From Blasia pusilla (Eukaryota > Marchantiophyta > Marchantiopsida > Blasiales), in the NCBI GenBank assembly GCA_050084515.1, contig CM114272.1, positions 28,830,001 to 28,894,000 on the forward strand: 64,000 nt of DNA, read 5' to 3'. This document shows, piece after piece, positions 11,514 through 24,063 of the stretch (position 1 is the first letter of the stretch; every line of letters begins with the position of its first letter). Below the pieces are notes generated by a model. That model ran no database searches. It was not told the origin of the DNA and was given only the letters and a program-made list of their open reading frames with translations. A program made the position numbers and the translations under genes.

Positions 11514-14500
11514 CTTTGAACATACCGTAGAATTCGATCGCTCTCAACACCACCCGACTTTTTCCAAAGACTATCCGTAGCAGACAGTAACGTGCGATTA
11601 TCCAGTCCCTGGCCACGGGACGCACAACGGACAACCGTCACGCCCATGAAACTCTGTCTCATGCTCAACGGGTAACAGTGGTGAGCAAGAAATTTCTACT
11701 CAAAGGCCTGACAGTACGACAGGCTATTCGTCACGCGATTCTCCAAGAAATTTCTGAAGTTATGGCTGACTGAAGAGTACACGTAGGGCACGATTGCGAG
11801 AGCTAGAGAGCCAACCTGAAATCGGAAATCCCTACTGAACGCGCGGCACTCGTGACTGGAATCTTGATCCCATTTTGTTTTATCTGTAAGGAGCGGACGT
11901 TCTCTCCTTGCTTACTTCAAGTATATGCGGACGAAGGTTGAGAGTGCGTACTACATCTTATATACGCTGACATCCATGGAATCCGTGCCACATGCCAGGA
12001 ATCCTCAGAGAAGGCATACTAGGTAGATCTGCACATGGGGCTAGATAGTCAGAGGGAGTCGAACTGGACAACAGATTCTTTGCAATCGATATTCATTCGA
12101 GCTACGCAGAAGGAATCTCAGATCTTCGGATTATATATCTCACGTATTCTGTACGTGACCGACCGACATTCAGCTCAATCGCATTGACTTTCTCCTCTCT
12201 ACAGTGCTGTTGAAAGCATTGTCTGAACCAGAGCCCGATGCTACAAGCTCTAGTCTTCTGACTCTTTTTGAAACTTTCCATTCCAAAACAAAGCGATGAT
12301 TCTAAGGTCCTGAAGAGCTCTAGCCGCCTATATCCTGTCTTAGCTGAGCACAAGGTCATTTCGACGGCAGTAGCATCACCTCCATTAATGAAATGAACTC
12401 CGTCATCTAATTAGATGCCATTCACACCATGCGCTCTGAATTCCCACTCTCATGAAGGGGTCTTCCTCTCGGACCCGGAAAACAGATACAGCCAACACGA
12501 GCCCAACGATTTCCTGCTAACGCGATGAACTCACACACACTAGAAAGGGGTCTTTCCTCCCTCCCCGCGACTGGAAAATAGCATAGCCAATACACTTCAG
12601 TCTACGTCAAATTATGCAAGACGCGGCAGCCACCCCAATGCACTAAGAACGTTGTTTTTCCAATGGTGAACGAGTGCAGTGACGCACGCAAGGCGAGACG
12701 AGCGGAGTTAGAAAACCCACAGAGACGTACACAAACGAAAGTCTCGGATCGGATCCGTCGTTTTCTCTACTGAAAATTTTTCTCAACCGAAATGGACGTC
12801 CACGGGAGGGATTTTTTTCTTTAAAAATTAAAAACTAGTCAAACTCCACGTTCCCGATGAAAAAAACCGTCCAAATCTCGCTGCCCAATCTGACGAAGCC
12901 GCCCTTGCCCTCGGTTGCCTGCATCTCCACAGTCCCTCCATCCTCGAGGACGCTGAAACGTTTGTGGGCTTCTCCCACGTCTGTCGTCTCTTTTTGCGGG
13001 AAACTTCTTCCTCCATCGTCCCTACGTGTCGCTTCCGGACTTTTCGCGGTGTGCGTCCCCGAAGCATCTGCCCTTCCCTCTTCCCTTTTTCCTTCCGTCC
13101 AGTTTGTTTCCTCGTTGCCAAACCACGGACTTTAATAAATTCGAGTCCCGTCCCTTTTGCTCGTCTGTTTGAGGGCTCGCCGGTTGTTCGTGTTTTCGAA
13201 AACTTGCAGTTTTTCGATTTGTGGCCGGGCTAAAAGAGCTAAAAGACACGGTCACTTGATGAGAGCTAAAAGACACGGTCCAGTCATTTCAGTCAAGAAA
13301 TGGTTTTTTTTTTCAAAAACCGAAATGTGGCGGAAAAATCGAAAGGTCTATTTTACTGCGTCAATAAATGGCAACATTTACTCGTTTTGCATATGACACA
13401 TTTTCCTTTATAACCATTACTTCGTCGTACTCCCTCGTAGAGTTTTCTTTCTTCGTATGACAAGGTACCCGCCGATAATACGCGTTAAAGAGGAGCATTA
13501 TTTGCGGGCCGGAGGATCTTTTCTTTAAGGGGCAGGGCTAATAAACACACTTTAAGAATAATTAATTTTTTTTCAAAGGAAAGGTCTGAATAAGTTAAAG
13601 TTTATTATTAAGGACGGGAAAAAAGAAGAAGATACCACCAAAAGTGATAGATGGGTTAGAGATAGATCTTACGCAGAAAAACTATAGCACGTGGATTGAT
13701 AAGTGACAGTGGAACCAAAGGGTCGCATCTCGGGCTCCATCATTCTTTTTGACTTTCTTACCTTCATGTTCATAAAATAAAACAATACAAATAGGGAAAA
13801 AGTGGTCGGAGGGTTTTTAATAATGCTAGAGTAATCCCGGGGGGCCACATATGGAGTGTCTGCCAACTATCTTAGTTATCAAAAAGATGGATCTGCGAAA
13901 TCTGTTTGAGGTACTCGATTGTCTCAACTCATCACCGTTAATTATTTGCGAAAAGGGAAGTGGCCGTTTTAAATTATTAGTTTGTGAACTGGGATCTGGC
14001 CATTTGGCACGTGAAGTCAAGTTCTCAACAGAGCTAATTTGGAAACATGAAACAATTGTGGGACTTTCTTTCAAAGGAGCCCAAGCAGAAATCAGAGATT
14101 TACCTACAATCAGCTGATCTTTAACCTCCATTATTTCGACTTTCTTTTCTGCACATGTTCTTATTAGTTTTTGAGGTACCCACCCGCCACAACCATTCCC
14201 AACACCCCTGCGAATCAAACGCCGCTTGAATGGACCACACCCACTTACAAGAACAGCCGGCCCCACAAAATGGATTGGATCTCATCTTCATTGCTATAGA
14301 AAACGAAGGTCAGTATGTGAACACTATGGGTGTCAGCGCGATAGACAGAGTAGCTGACTTCGAGTGAGTTCAAGAATTCTGACGAGAAACATCACGAGGA
14401 CTCTACCCGGTGACACAAACGGTCTGCTTCCCCATTATATCTAATGACGGTGGAATGCCATTCGCACGTGCTTCATTATACGTAAGCGAATGCCGAGATA

Positions 14501-15183
14501 CACGTCGAAACAAGGAGCTCCCATTTTCTTTAGGGGTTCGTTTTGTCTTCGCCACCGATCGGGTCTGGCCGCGCCGCTCGACGACTTTTGAGTCACTCCG
14601 CCGTATATTCTATGTGAGAAACAGGCGAGGCACAGAATTTTATTCAAGGATTTGCCATGGCCACATCAGAATATGATACAGAAGACGTAGGAATTCTATT
14701 TTATTTCACAAGTCTCCTCCTATTGGTTTTCATGGTCACGGGATCATTAGTTTAAGTTTTTCAATTTAGAGTATTATGGTGTACGAATTTTTCTTTGCTT
14801 TGTTGTGATCGTGAGCGCCACCTAGAGATAACTGGCACGTCCGGGAAAAAATGAGAGGAAGATGAGATCAAGCTTCCGGAGTGGAAAGTTGAGATGGTGT
14901 GATGATCGTCAACTTGGCGGTATGGGCTCACGTTGAGAACAGATGGAGAAAGCTTGGTGGGTATGTTCACGATCGAGAGAAAGGAGGCTTTGTTTTACGT
15001 TCGTTCGTGTGATTAAACGTAGATCGAGAACACGGATCAAAGAACAGGATGGTCAGTCTGGTCCCGCCATGTCTTTTTATCGGGGCAGGAAAGAGATGTG
15101 GGATGGGTTTAGGCGTCTGCTTATTATAATCTTACAAGTTGGCAATAAAACGGTCGGATCTGATCCGGAAATGATCGGCTTGG
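11514..15183. other. GC-richer stretch without a supportable gene
   Basis: Base composition is closer to genic DNA than the flanks, yet no long frame or recognisable protein appears. The longest frame, minus 13826-14266 (146 codons), has no motif I know. A 19-bp sequence (AGAGCTAAAAGACACGGTC) is repeated at 13235 and 13262. Unspliced exons, UTRs or non-coding RNA cannot be excluded. Confidence 0.4.
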
Positions 15184-15225
15184 GGACTGCATTGCTGTTG
15201 TACTAGTACAACAGCAATGCAGTCC
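15184..15225. repeat. 42-bp perfect palindrome
   Basis: The two 21-bp arms (15184-15204 and 15205-15225) are exact reverse complements with no spacer, centred on ACTAGT. Homology stops sharply on both sides. Its origin is unclear; it may be a replication or repair fold-back, a transposon footprint, or an assembly artefact. Confidence 0.9.
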
Positions 15226-18200
15226 ATGGAAGGACGTCGGGTCCCGCTGCTTTCATTTGGAGTCGGTACGAGCTAGTTCAGATCGTCTGGGCAGGCACTA
15301 TACATATCACGCAGTCTTTCTCCGTATTACAGTAAGCGGTTCATACACTTGACATCAAAGTCTGCAGAAATATGGCCCACTCGAGTCCAAAACACTTCCG
15401 ATTAATCATTCCTCAGGATTCTGTAAATATTCTGCTGTTCTGACTTCCCTTAACATTGGGAATTAGAATGGAGGTGTTGATGTCTCTCCACTAGTCTTTC
15501 GCAGATTAGGTGCTCAAGTGGAAGAGATTTCCACGACTAAGCTTTGACCAAGGCTTTAGACTAAATTAGAAGTAACTCCCTTCATCAAATATAAGTTTCA
15601 GCTACGGCTTTCAACTACTGTGATTCATTCCTGCAGTATCGGTTGTGGGTGCAGATCGATGGATCAATATTCAACTCGAATCTTAATTCTCCCTTCAATT
15701 TCACGGCGCTCGAAGTCCAACGTACATGTCAGTGCCGGTGACCAACAGTGAAGTTTTCTTACACCACACAGAAAACCTACTTGTGAGAAGATAGGACATC
15801 GTCGTCGATTTGAGCTTCGGCGGCAATGTCCTATGTTCATCACAGATAGGGATTTGTGACGAGCTCTGTTGAGAATACGCCCAAACGGCGGATAAGCTCC
15901 AAACTAAGTGTGGACCTAAGAAAAACATCTATCTCCTTGAACTTGTGGCGATGAAAGAAAAATCACCGAATGCAAATTTCCTTCACCGAATAGAAACAAA
16001 TTGCGACCAAGTGTGACGAACTAGGACATTGTCATCAGTTGCGGCATATGACAAAGTCCTAAGTTCATCACAGTTGAGCACTACGCGAAAACGCACCCCT
16101 ATATGAACCATGTTGGAGGTGAGATGTAGCGGTTACCCTGTGAGAGGCGCTGCGGCCCAATGTGAAGCCAGGGAAGCATTGGCGATGAGGGTACGTGTTA
16201 TCCCGGGGACGTACGTAAGCGTCGCTTGATTGCACAGACCAGTAACGAAATAATAATAGAGGAACAGCTGCTAAATGCGACGGAAGTAGAGTATTGACCA
16301 TGGCGTGCGAAGGTCTCATTTCAGGTGACACAATTAAGCAGCGCTCGCGTCGAAAGACAAGAACTCGAAGCTTGAGATTGAGATATTTATATAGAGGATT
16401 CTAGCTGCCCAGAGAGTCGTGTAGCGTTATACTTTACAGAGCACACATACCAAGATTTAGTAGACTATACTACGAAACTCTCCAACGTGTCTTGTTTGAA
16501 GGCCTACGTTGCCCTTCCCAAGAAAACGACATTTAGAAATTAAAAAAGGAGTTCCCTTCAAGAGAATTATTGGGACCATTCAAAGGAGCGGCAAGCGTAC
16601 AAGACTTCCCAAGCTGTAGCAATATAGTGGATAAAGAGACTATCCAGGTGAAATAGGAATACAATATCTTTGTGTGGAGAATCCTTTCTAAGCTAGGGTA
16701 AGTAGGTCAACCCTGAGTATATGAAAAATCCAGTAAACTAAAGAGATACAGATGATAGATGGACAGCGAGGGAGACACTTACAGGATATCTGAAAGCTTG
16801 AAGCCAAGAGTGGAATGCGGGCATGAGACCAAGAACTACGCATGCACTCCCTCCCCTTAATTAAGAGCTCCAACAGAAACCTAGAGCACAGAACCTGAAC
16901 ACCTCTCTTCGCTACACGCTGCAATACTTACCTCAGATGTAAATCTAGTAGGTATGAGTCCAGAAGTTGTTGCATCGACCTACTAGAGCCGCTGATTTGA
17001 AGATCGCGGAGGTACCATGGAGCGGAGGAGGTTCGCAGAAAACCGAGTTGTGAGACACTACTTCACTGGAAGAGGAGTATCCACAATTTATAGGGGAAAA
17101 AATACCTCGGGTCCTTTGTACAATTTCAGAAAACATGCCAGCCTGCCCCTATGCTGTCTAAAATGACAACCAAAGAAGTACAAACTGATCGAGGCATGAG
17201 GCTCTGGACGAAAGCTCGTGACATCCCTGGAGACGTGAGGTGACATGTACTCAAATTCTCACGGTGGACAGATGCTCATGGCTCTGCCCGCGCCCTAACT
17301 CATGTCAGTGTAAGGTTTCTTTGAAATAAGCACAAAGATTAAACACGTGTGATATGAAAATAGGGGTAGAGCTTCGGTCTCGGCTAATTCTACTAAAATC
17401 ACCTACTGATGCAACAGTGAAAAATGTAGATCATGATGGTTCTTCTCGTTGTCACGCTATAATAGCCGACACTAAGATTTTCACGCTCAGTAGTTTGTGT
17501 ATACCTCACGCTCCATTTATGTCCGGTCACCTATTTGTCCCTTGAGTAGATTTGCTTACATCTGCTCGTGTCTGGCTCTCTTCACGGAAGGTCACGCCCT
17601 CATGAAGAACACTTTTCCCGCCCGTGTAATCTCACTAAATGATGAATGGCCATTATGGTGATAAGAGCATACAAGCAGGTCTTAGATGATTACCAACATA
17701 TGCTATGATGCTCCCTGTATCTGCAAGCACTCTCCGGAAGATAAATATTTCTACACACGGAATAATCTTCACCAATCGAAGCTCGCCCCAGATCCCAAAT
17801 CAGGTCGTTTCTTCCTATTCGTCCCCTCAACCTCCAAACCGGGCTTACCGTACATACGAATGAACCGGAGCGGCTCGATAGGAGAAGAAACGCGGAGCAG
17901 GAACAGGAGGAAATTATCTTAAATTCAAATGAAACTAAAAAAAAAATAACATGTAGGAGTTGGGAGGATACGCAACTGAATTAACTAGGAAGGTGTCTGA
18001 ACTATGCACTGAACTAGTGTGCGGAAACCTTCCAAATATTATTGAAAATACCGCATTATATTCCGGGTCGAAAAAAAGTGTTTAAGAGCAAAGAAGTTTA
18101 CACAAATTTATTTCTTGTCAAACAGCATAGTGTTTGCAAATCAAGAAGAATAATATAGATGGAGAGGATATCTCACCCTAATGCACAGATCCTCCTAGAC

Positions 18201-18579
18201 CAACCAATCCACATATGTTGTGGCAAATGGGACGTTGATATGATTAATCAGCTTTCAAATTCAATCTACTCTTGCGAAAGATTGATACAAATCTATATAG
18301 TAATGTGTATCAATGAGTTTTCTTTCTTTGATACTGATTTTGTTATAGTAACAAGTTTGTAGAGATTGAGGGGAGGAGTAGTGGCTACCATTCCATGCAC
18401 CAGGCTTTAGAAGCATAAACTTTAAGATGCTTTGCATATAGCTAATCACCTAAAACCTCACCTCACCCACCCTTGGAATATACCTTTTTTTTCTTCTCCA
18501 TGGCAATGGCTAGAGGGCATGGGTATGATATGCAAGATGTGGAAACATTTCCCACATGGACATGTTTGGCCCTAGGATC
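15226..18579. other. No gene seen
   Basis: Intermediate GC content and many short overlapping frames, none recognisable. The block around 15790-15860 (TAGGACATCGTC... GTTCATCACAG) recurs in diverged form at 16020-16080 (TAGGACATTGTC... GTTCATCACAG), showing a local duplication. Confidence 0.4.
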
Positions 18580-18652
18580 CACATAAGTATGTATCATACT
18601 TATGTGCATGTGCATATATTGATGTGCCACATACTTAAGTATGTATCCACGT
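18580..18652. repeat. Pair of short hairpins
   Basis: Arms 18580-18591 and 18595-18606 (CACATAAGTATG / CATACTTATGTG) are perfectly complementary around a 3-nt loop. About 25 bp downstream there is a 16-bp perfect palindrome, ACATACTTAAGTATGT, which shares the same core. This looks like the remains of a small fold-back element. Confidence 0.65.
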
Positions 18653-19443
18653 ACTATCTCATTACACTTCCCTTCCCTTCTGCCATGAAAAATCCCAATC
18701 CATAAAAATACAGTATGAAATGATTTTCTACTTTCATACTTATTATTTCCCTCATTGTACTTTAACAAAATCATTACATATGTATAATTTTAATTTAATA
18801 TATGGAGTGGAGGAAGAGCTTCCACTTAGGATGATCATTCTAAAGAAAGATAAAAAATTCCTTCTACATAATTGGAAGCATTCCTATAGTTTTAATTAGA
18901 GGGATTTTCTTAGGTGCTATGAAAGCCGATGTGTAGAAACATAACTAATTTAAAAGGTATTTTTAGTAGGTTTTGAAAAAAATGATATATACGTTGACTA
19001 TTTTATTTACTATTATATACCTATAGGATGCAGAAGAAATGATGAATAATTTAAATTACCCATCATTAGTGCTCTAGGTTTTGGTTAGAATTAGACCCAT
19101 AAAGTATTTCCCTCCTTTGGTATATTAGTTATTATGTGTTATTTAGACTTTTAACTTTTGGATCCCAAGGATGTAATTTATTTATTGTTTACCATTTCAA
19201 GTTTATGCTGTTTAATATGTCGATTAATGAGGAGTTGAAAAATTTTATATGGAGGACTTCTATTTTTGGAGGAAAAAATTGAGGGTCACTCAATTTGTGA
19301 AAGGATTTGGACTTAAAAATGTTATAATAAATATATTCATTTGAACAAAATCTTATACATCATCTCACCTTGTGATTCCGATGCGATGACTTGACGAACA
19401 TCATAACTAGTCCCTGTGAATTATAGGTTTGTCGAAAGAAGTG
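18653..19443. other. AT-rich intergenic, no gene seen
   Basis: AT-rich, stops in all frames, no repeat recognised. Confidence 0.5.
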
Positions 19444-19451
19444 GCTAGTTT

Positions 19452-19781
19452 TATGGTTGCACAAAAACGGATAAGTCCTTCCTTAAGACGGACATGAACC
19501 GATAAGTTTGGACATGTATATGGACATGGGTTCCAAGAGGTGGGACCCACACTTTTAGTCCATGATGGAAGGCTAGGCAAGGATGAGAGGAGCAATGAGG
19601 GAGGAGGGAGTGGAGGTGGAGGGAGGATGAAGTGGGGGAATATGGAACACGAAGGCAAGTAAGGGGAATGAGAAAGAAGGGAAAGGTGTGGCCCATACGG
19701 ACAAGTCGTTCCATAGGACGGACCTAAGTCCACGGACATGCACGTGTCCACGGACACTGACTTTGTCCACATGCAACCTTG
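19452..19781. mobile_element. hAT-like MITE 2
   Basis: A 330-bp element beginning TATGGTTGCA and ending TGCAACCTTG. It is flanked by a perfect 8-bp target duplication GCTAGTTT (19444-19451 and 19782-19789). Inside are GTCC/GGAC-rich subterminal repeats (AAGTCCACGGACATG, GTGTCCACGGACAC, GACTTTGTCCACA) and a purine-rich centre shared with MITE 3. No transposase. Confidence 0.85.
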
Positions 19782-19865
19782 GCTAGTTTTGATTGGTCAA
19801 AATAGTCCAAGTTCTAGAATCTCCCTTCAAGGGAATGGTTCTATGGGCGTTTAGGATTACAATTT

Positions 19866-20126
19866 AGATTAGTGTAAACTATGCATGGGTTTAAATTACT
19901 TCCCATCATTAATTTTTACATTCTGAACTACAGCTTAAAATAATTATTTCAAAGACTAGTGTAAACTTTGCATGGGCTTCAATTACTTCCCTTAATTAAT
20001 CTTTTAAATTCTCAAATATAGTTCAAAATGAATTTCAAAGACTAATGTACAATATGCATGGGCTTAAATCACTTCCCTTAATTTTTTTTTTTTAATTCTC
20101 AAATATAATTCAAAAATGAATTTCAA
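19866..20126. repeat. Three ~87-bp tandem repeats
   Basis: Units start at 19866, 19953 and 20039. Each contains AGA(T/C)TA-TGTA, TGCATGGG(C/T)TT, ACTTCCC and a tail of TTCAAA. AT-rich and non-coding. Confidence 0.75.
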
Positions 20127-21199
20127 ACAAGTCTATTGGTTTAGAAAGCGAACTATTTCATAATGCAAGGGGAGGCACTTCACACATCTAGGATAAAGCA
20201 AGAGTAATGCCACAAAAACTTATCTTATTGGAGTATAAGGTCATCATGGAACTGCTTTGATGCTTTGAAATGTAGAGGCATCCGATCATACAATGCATTT
20301 ATAATATGTTAATATTTTACATGAGTAAAAAATAGTTTGTTCATAAAAAAATTAGGGTTTCTTGATCCAACACGCATAGGAATCGAGGATCCTATGTGTT
20401 AATTACTAATGTGATGTGCTTCTTGATGGACCATTTTTTTGTCTAGAGATACATGGATTCTCATGTACGAGTATATGAAAAGATGGATATGCATATGGAA
20501 GTGTGGTAGGTTGAGAAGGGAGATGGTTGGGTGTAGAGGCCACATACTTTCATTACATTATGGGTTTTGAATGGGGTAGAGCCGCAATTTTTTGGAAAAT
20601 GATTTCCCTCCGCTCAATAATTAAAGATGCCCACACAAGATAATTATACATACTTGTAAAATTTTATGACCTTTCCAGATGGTGATGCAGGTAGTTGAGG
20701 TAAGGGACTAAAGACCCAAGACGTTCATTGACTCATGCATGATATGCTACTCATATCAATGCACGAGCTCACATCGATTGCCACATCTCATGGAGATAAT
20801 GTACGGATTTTTGGCTAATTTAAGGTATTTCTTAATTCTATTAGAGCACCCAAGAAAAAGGGACCCTAAATGTTCATGGAATCATAGGAAACAAAGATAT
20901 TTGCTTAACCTTGTTCAACTATCCATGGGTAGATGGTTGTGTGCCAAGGAGAGACATCTTGATGATTGCAACTATATGGAGGTCGAGGTGATTGTGGTAT
21001 CAAAGGTTTCGACAGGATCTCTTTACCTTCATGACCAAGCATGAGTCATTGCCTCGTCCAAATGGTGATATGGCTAGAGAGGTTGACATGCCCAGACCGG
21101 TTCATTCTAGATGGATGTAATGTGGATTTGGTGCAATGTTATATCCACCGATTGAAGGTCTACTGGAGGGTAGTATGGATTACATCAATATCTAAGTGG
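20127..21199. other. Intergenic; insertion region of the gypsy element
   Basis: A near-palindromic pair (AACACGCATAGGA / TCCTATGTGTT) sits near 20,370-20,400. Short plus-strand frames at 20739-21044 and 21041-21200 are unrecognised and run into the LTR, so no gene is called. Confidence 0.45.
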
Positions 21200-21204
21200 G
21201 TAAT

Positions 21205-22236
21205 TTTCGCGACCCTCATAACCAAACAACACCAAATACGCGCCAAGCGAAACATCAGAACTCAAAGGAACTCACGCCGCGAGGTTTGCGCTTTGGAGAG
21301 GCGTTTGGAAGAGTCTCTTGGAAAAGTCTAAGAGACGAAACGCGGAACAGAGTTGTGTGTTTCATGCGTTAGTGGTCGCGACCAGGAAACCTAGACCAAA
21401 CGCGAGCCGAGGCTTGAGATGAGTTGAGTCTTGGAGGTTGGTTGCCAAAGAGGTGAGAACCAGTTTGGAACACGACTAGCGTTTGGGAGAATCTGACTGT
21501 GTTTAGGACCATAACGTTGAGCTCGAGATGCGTTCAGGACAAGTGAGGGCGCGTTGGAAAGCTGATCTCAAGACGCTTCCAACGCACCAAAGATCTCAGC
21601 AAACGCATAAGTACAGGCTGAGATATTGGCCGAAAACGATTCAGAGAGCAATCGGGTTGAGGGCCAATTGGAGAGGCCCGGGTGTCTTTCCCTAAATGTA
21701 GGGGGCCCCCGGAGATCCCCAGAAGTACTAGTAAGGGGAGTACCTTTTCTGAGATGTCTCGGGAAATGAAACCCCACTTTGGGCGCCAAACGGCGTTTCA
21801 GAGGCACGGGATGAAACGGGAGTTTGGCGTGGAAAACCGAAACCCAAACCTGATCCAAGGGAGTGGACTTTGTACGCCACACTTGGATTCCAACCCGAGA
21901 TTCACTTCGTGCGAGTCTTGGTGAGGAACTCATTGGATGTTCATCGGACAGTTGGAACCGCTAGGCGCGAAACGCCGTTTCAGGTTCCTGAACCGACCAG
22001 AAAGTCTGTCCCAAGTCTTTCGAGACTTGCCCGTGTTGGAAACCGCGAAACTTGGAAGGTTGAGCTTGAAGAGAGAGTCCGAGACGAGAACTCGGAAAGT
22101 AATCCCGCTGATTGATCCAAGACCCGACTAACCGAAGTGCGTGTTTGGATGCAGATCAGCGTTGAGAGCGTGACCTACTGAACGCACGCTTCCGCAACAA
22201 ACAAAATTAACGTTCAAGGAGAGTAGGCGCACGACA
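21205..22236 (+). repeat. 5-prime LTR of the gypsy element
   Basis: 1032 bp and nearly identical to 27608-28635. It ends GCACGACA. Its first bases are TTTCGCG where the 3-prime copy has TGTCGCG, so the canonical TG start has been mutated here. Confidence 0.93.
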
Positions 22237-22238
22237 CG

Positions 22239-22250
22239 TGGTATCAGAGC
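22239..22250 (+). other. Primer-binding site (initiator Met tRNA 3-prime end)
   Basis: TGGTATCAGAGC, two bases after the LTR end, is the standard plant sequence complementary to the 3-prime end of initiator-Met tRNA. Confidence 0.93.
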
Positions 22251-22388
22251 AATTCCTTGATGAGCGTGAACTTGGGGTCGTTGAAGATCTGGGCGTTTGG
22301 GGAGAACTCAAGGTAGCCGGAAGACCGCGACGCCGAGGAGGAACGCAAGAGGCGAGGAGGAGATCTGAGAAAAGGCGACGACTCGCAA

Positions 22389-23843
22389 ATGGCGACCAAG
22401 GGCGAAGAACCGAGGAAACCGCGAGTCAAAGCAAAGAAGCCAAGAGACGAATCAATGACGGATCGAGAGCCGGAGGTGGAATTTGCGACTCCCAAAGTGC
22501 CGAGTCCCAGACATGAGGATGTTCCAACCGAAAATCTTTCCGCGGGACCTTCGGGTCCAAACTTAAACGATCCGGCCTTTTATACCCAAATGATGGGATT
22601 GATGAAGGTGATGGCGGACCAGATGGCTGAACAGAGCAAGGTGATCTCGGAATTCAAGTCAAATGGAGCCTCTAGTTCTGGCAAGAAGCTTTGTAAGACT
22701 AATTTGCCAACGCCATTCACAGGAATGGGGCGTTCTCGGAAAGTGAGCGAGTTTCTAACGGAACTCGAACTCTATTTCGAAGCGCAAAAGGCAGATGAAC
22801 AAGACAAGGTGATTGTAGCGGTCACGTTTCTAAAGGATCACGCTCTCCATTGGTGGACGGCTCACCGCAAAGAACATCTAGGTCGTGGGAAAACCTTGAG
22901 TTGGGAAGATTTCAAGGAGTTGATTGGGAACCGATTCACTCCGGAATATCAGGAGTACCGCGATGGCATGGAGGTGGTGAGGTTGCACCAGAGTGGATCA
23001 CTTGGCGCTTATGTGCGAGAGTTTAGTGCGCTCATGAGTGCACTTTCCACGGATGAACATACTAAAAAGGTGATCTTCCTAAGTGGGCTCAAACCGAGTG
23101 CCGAGAAGGCTCTCTTTCGTATGCCTCACATCCCAGAGACGTGCGCGGACCTCTTGAGACTAGCCGAGCGGATTGGGGACGATGAAGTCCAACACCCGAA
23201 ACCCTTTGAGACAAAAAGTTTTTCTAAGTTACAGAAGAATAAAGGGACATCCAAGAGGGTTTGGAATGGGGGTGAGCGTGACCACGGAGGGTCTCTCGCC
23301 CCAGCGGCAAAACGAGTGGAACTCAACGCAAAGCCGAAGGGGCCGCCGTTTACAAAGTCAACGAATGCCAAAGTGATTTGCTATAATTGTGGCGAACCCG
23401 GGCATATGGCTAAGGAATGTGTGAGGCCCAAGGTTAGTAAACCGAGTATGATTGCGTTTGCCGCTAAGCATTTATTGGAGGGAGATCTAGATACATCTCT
23501 ACAAGTCACCAAGAGAACGCCCAATTTGGTTTACCTAGGATCCAAGATCGCTAATCGCGATGTGATGTTGCTCGTTGATACAGGTGCTTCGCACTCATTC
23601 TTGAGTCCGAGAATCATAAAAACGTTGGGATTGCCAACCACCAAGGCGGATGAACCCATTAGGGTAGGATTCGCGGGAGGCAAGTCCCACCAGACATCAG
23701 ATCTGGTTTTAGCGCTAGTTGTGAGATGCGGAGTATTTGAATTGAAGGAGAATTTTACAGTTTGCGAGATGGACGGTATCGACGGAGTCTTGGGGAACAC
23801 GTTCTTGGATGCGTATGAGGTGGAAGGAGGCGGAGACCTTTGA
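22389..23843 (+). CDS. gag-protease polyprotein of the gypsy element
   Basis: An uninterrupted 484-residue frame. After a disordered N-terminus comes the retrotransposon gag core (about residues 110-240, with HWWTAHRKEHL and a W/F-rich helix pattern). A CCHC nucleic-acid-binding knuckle follows at residues 331-344 (CYNCGEPGHMAKEC). Then comes a retroviral-type aspartic protease with the active-site LVDTGAS (catalytic Asp397). Gag packages the element RNA into cytoplasmic particles and the protease matures the polyprotein. The start is the first ATG after the leader in this frame. The frame ends early at 23841-23843 while coding similarity resumes in another frame just beyond, so the stop reflects a small indel rather than a natural end. 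Confidence 0.9.
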   Translation: MATKGEEPRKPRVKAKKPRDESMTDREPEVEFATPKVPSPRHEDVPTENLSAGPSGPNLNDPAFYTQMMGLMKVMADQMAEQSKVISEFKSNGASSSGKKLCKTNLPTPFTGMGRSRKVSEFLTELELYFEAQKADEQDKVIVAVTFLKDHALHWWTAHRKEHLGRGKTLSWEDFKELIGNRFTPEYQEYRDGMEVVRLHQSGSLGAYVREFSALMSALSTDEHTKKVIFLSGLKPSAEKALFRMPHIPETCADLLRLAERIGDDEVQHPKPFETKSFSKLQKNKGTSKRVWNGGERDHGGSLAPAAKRVELNAKPKGPPFTKSTNAKVICYNCGEPGHMAKECVRPKVSKPSMIAFAAKHLLEGDLDTSLQVTKRTPNLVYLGSKIANRDVMLLVDTGASHSFLSPRIIKTLGLPTTKADEPIRVGFAGGKSHQTSDLVLALVVRCGVFELKENFTVCEMDGIDGVLGNTFLDAYEVEGGGDL

Positions 23844-24063
23844 GGTTAAGCGTCTTGGTTAACGCAAACGGACGGACGTCGATTGGTTCGTGAGGTGCCT
23901 AGAAAGACGGAGTTGGTGAACGCCATCACGAGGACGAGTTTGGCCGAGTTAGAGGAAGGATTCCTTTGCTTGATGAGACGAGTAGATGATGATGCAAGCG
24001 CGAGATGCAGAGATCAGAACTCAGCTTCAAGGGGGATCCCTGAAACACTCAAGAGAGTTGTGA

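Noticed and set aside
12828-13135. Overlapping frames on both strands near 13 kb
   Set aside because: Both are GC-driven open frames of low complexity without motifs; two antisense genes are not credible without other evidence.
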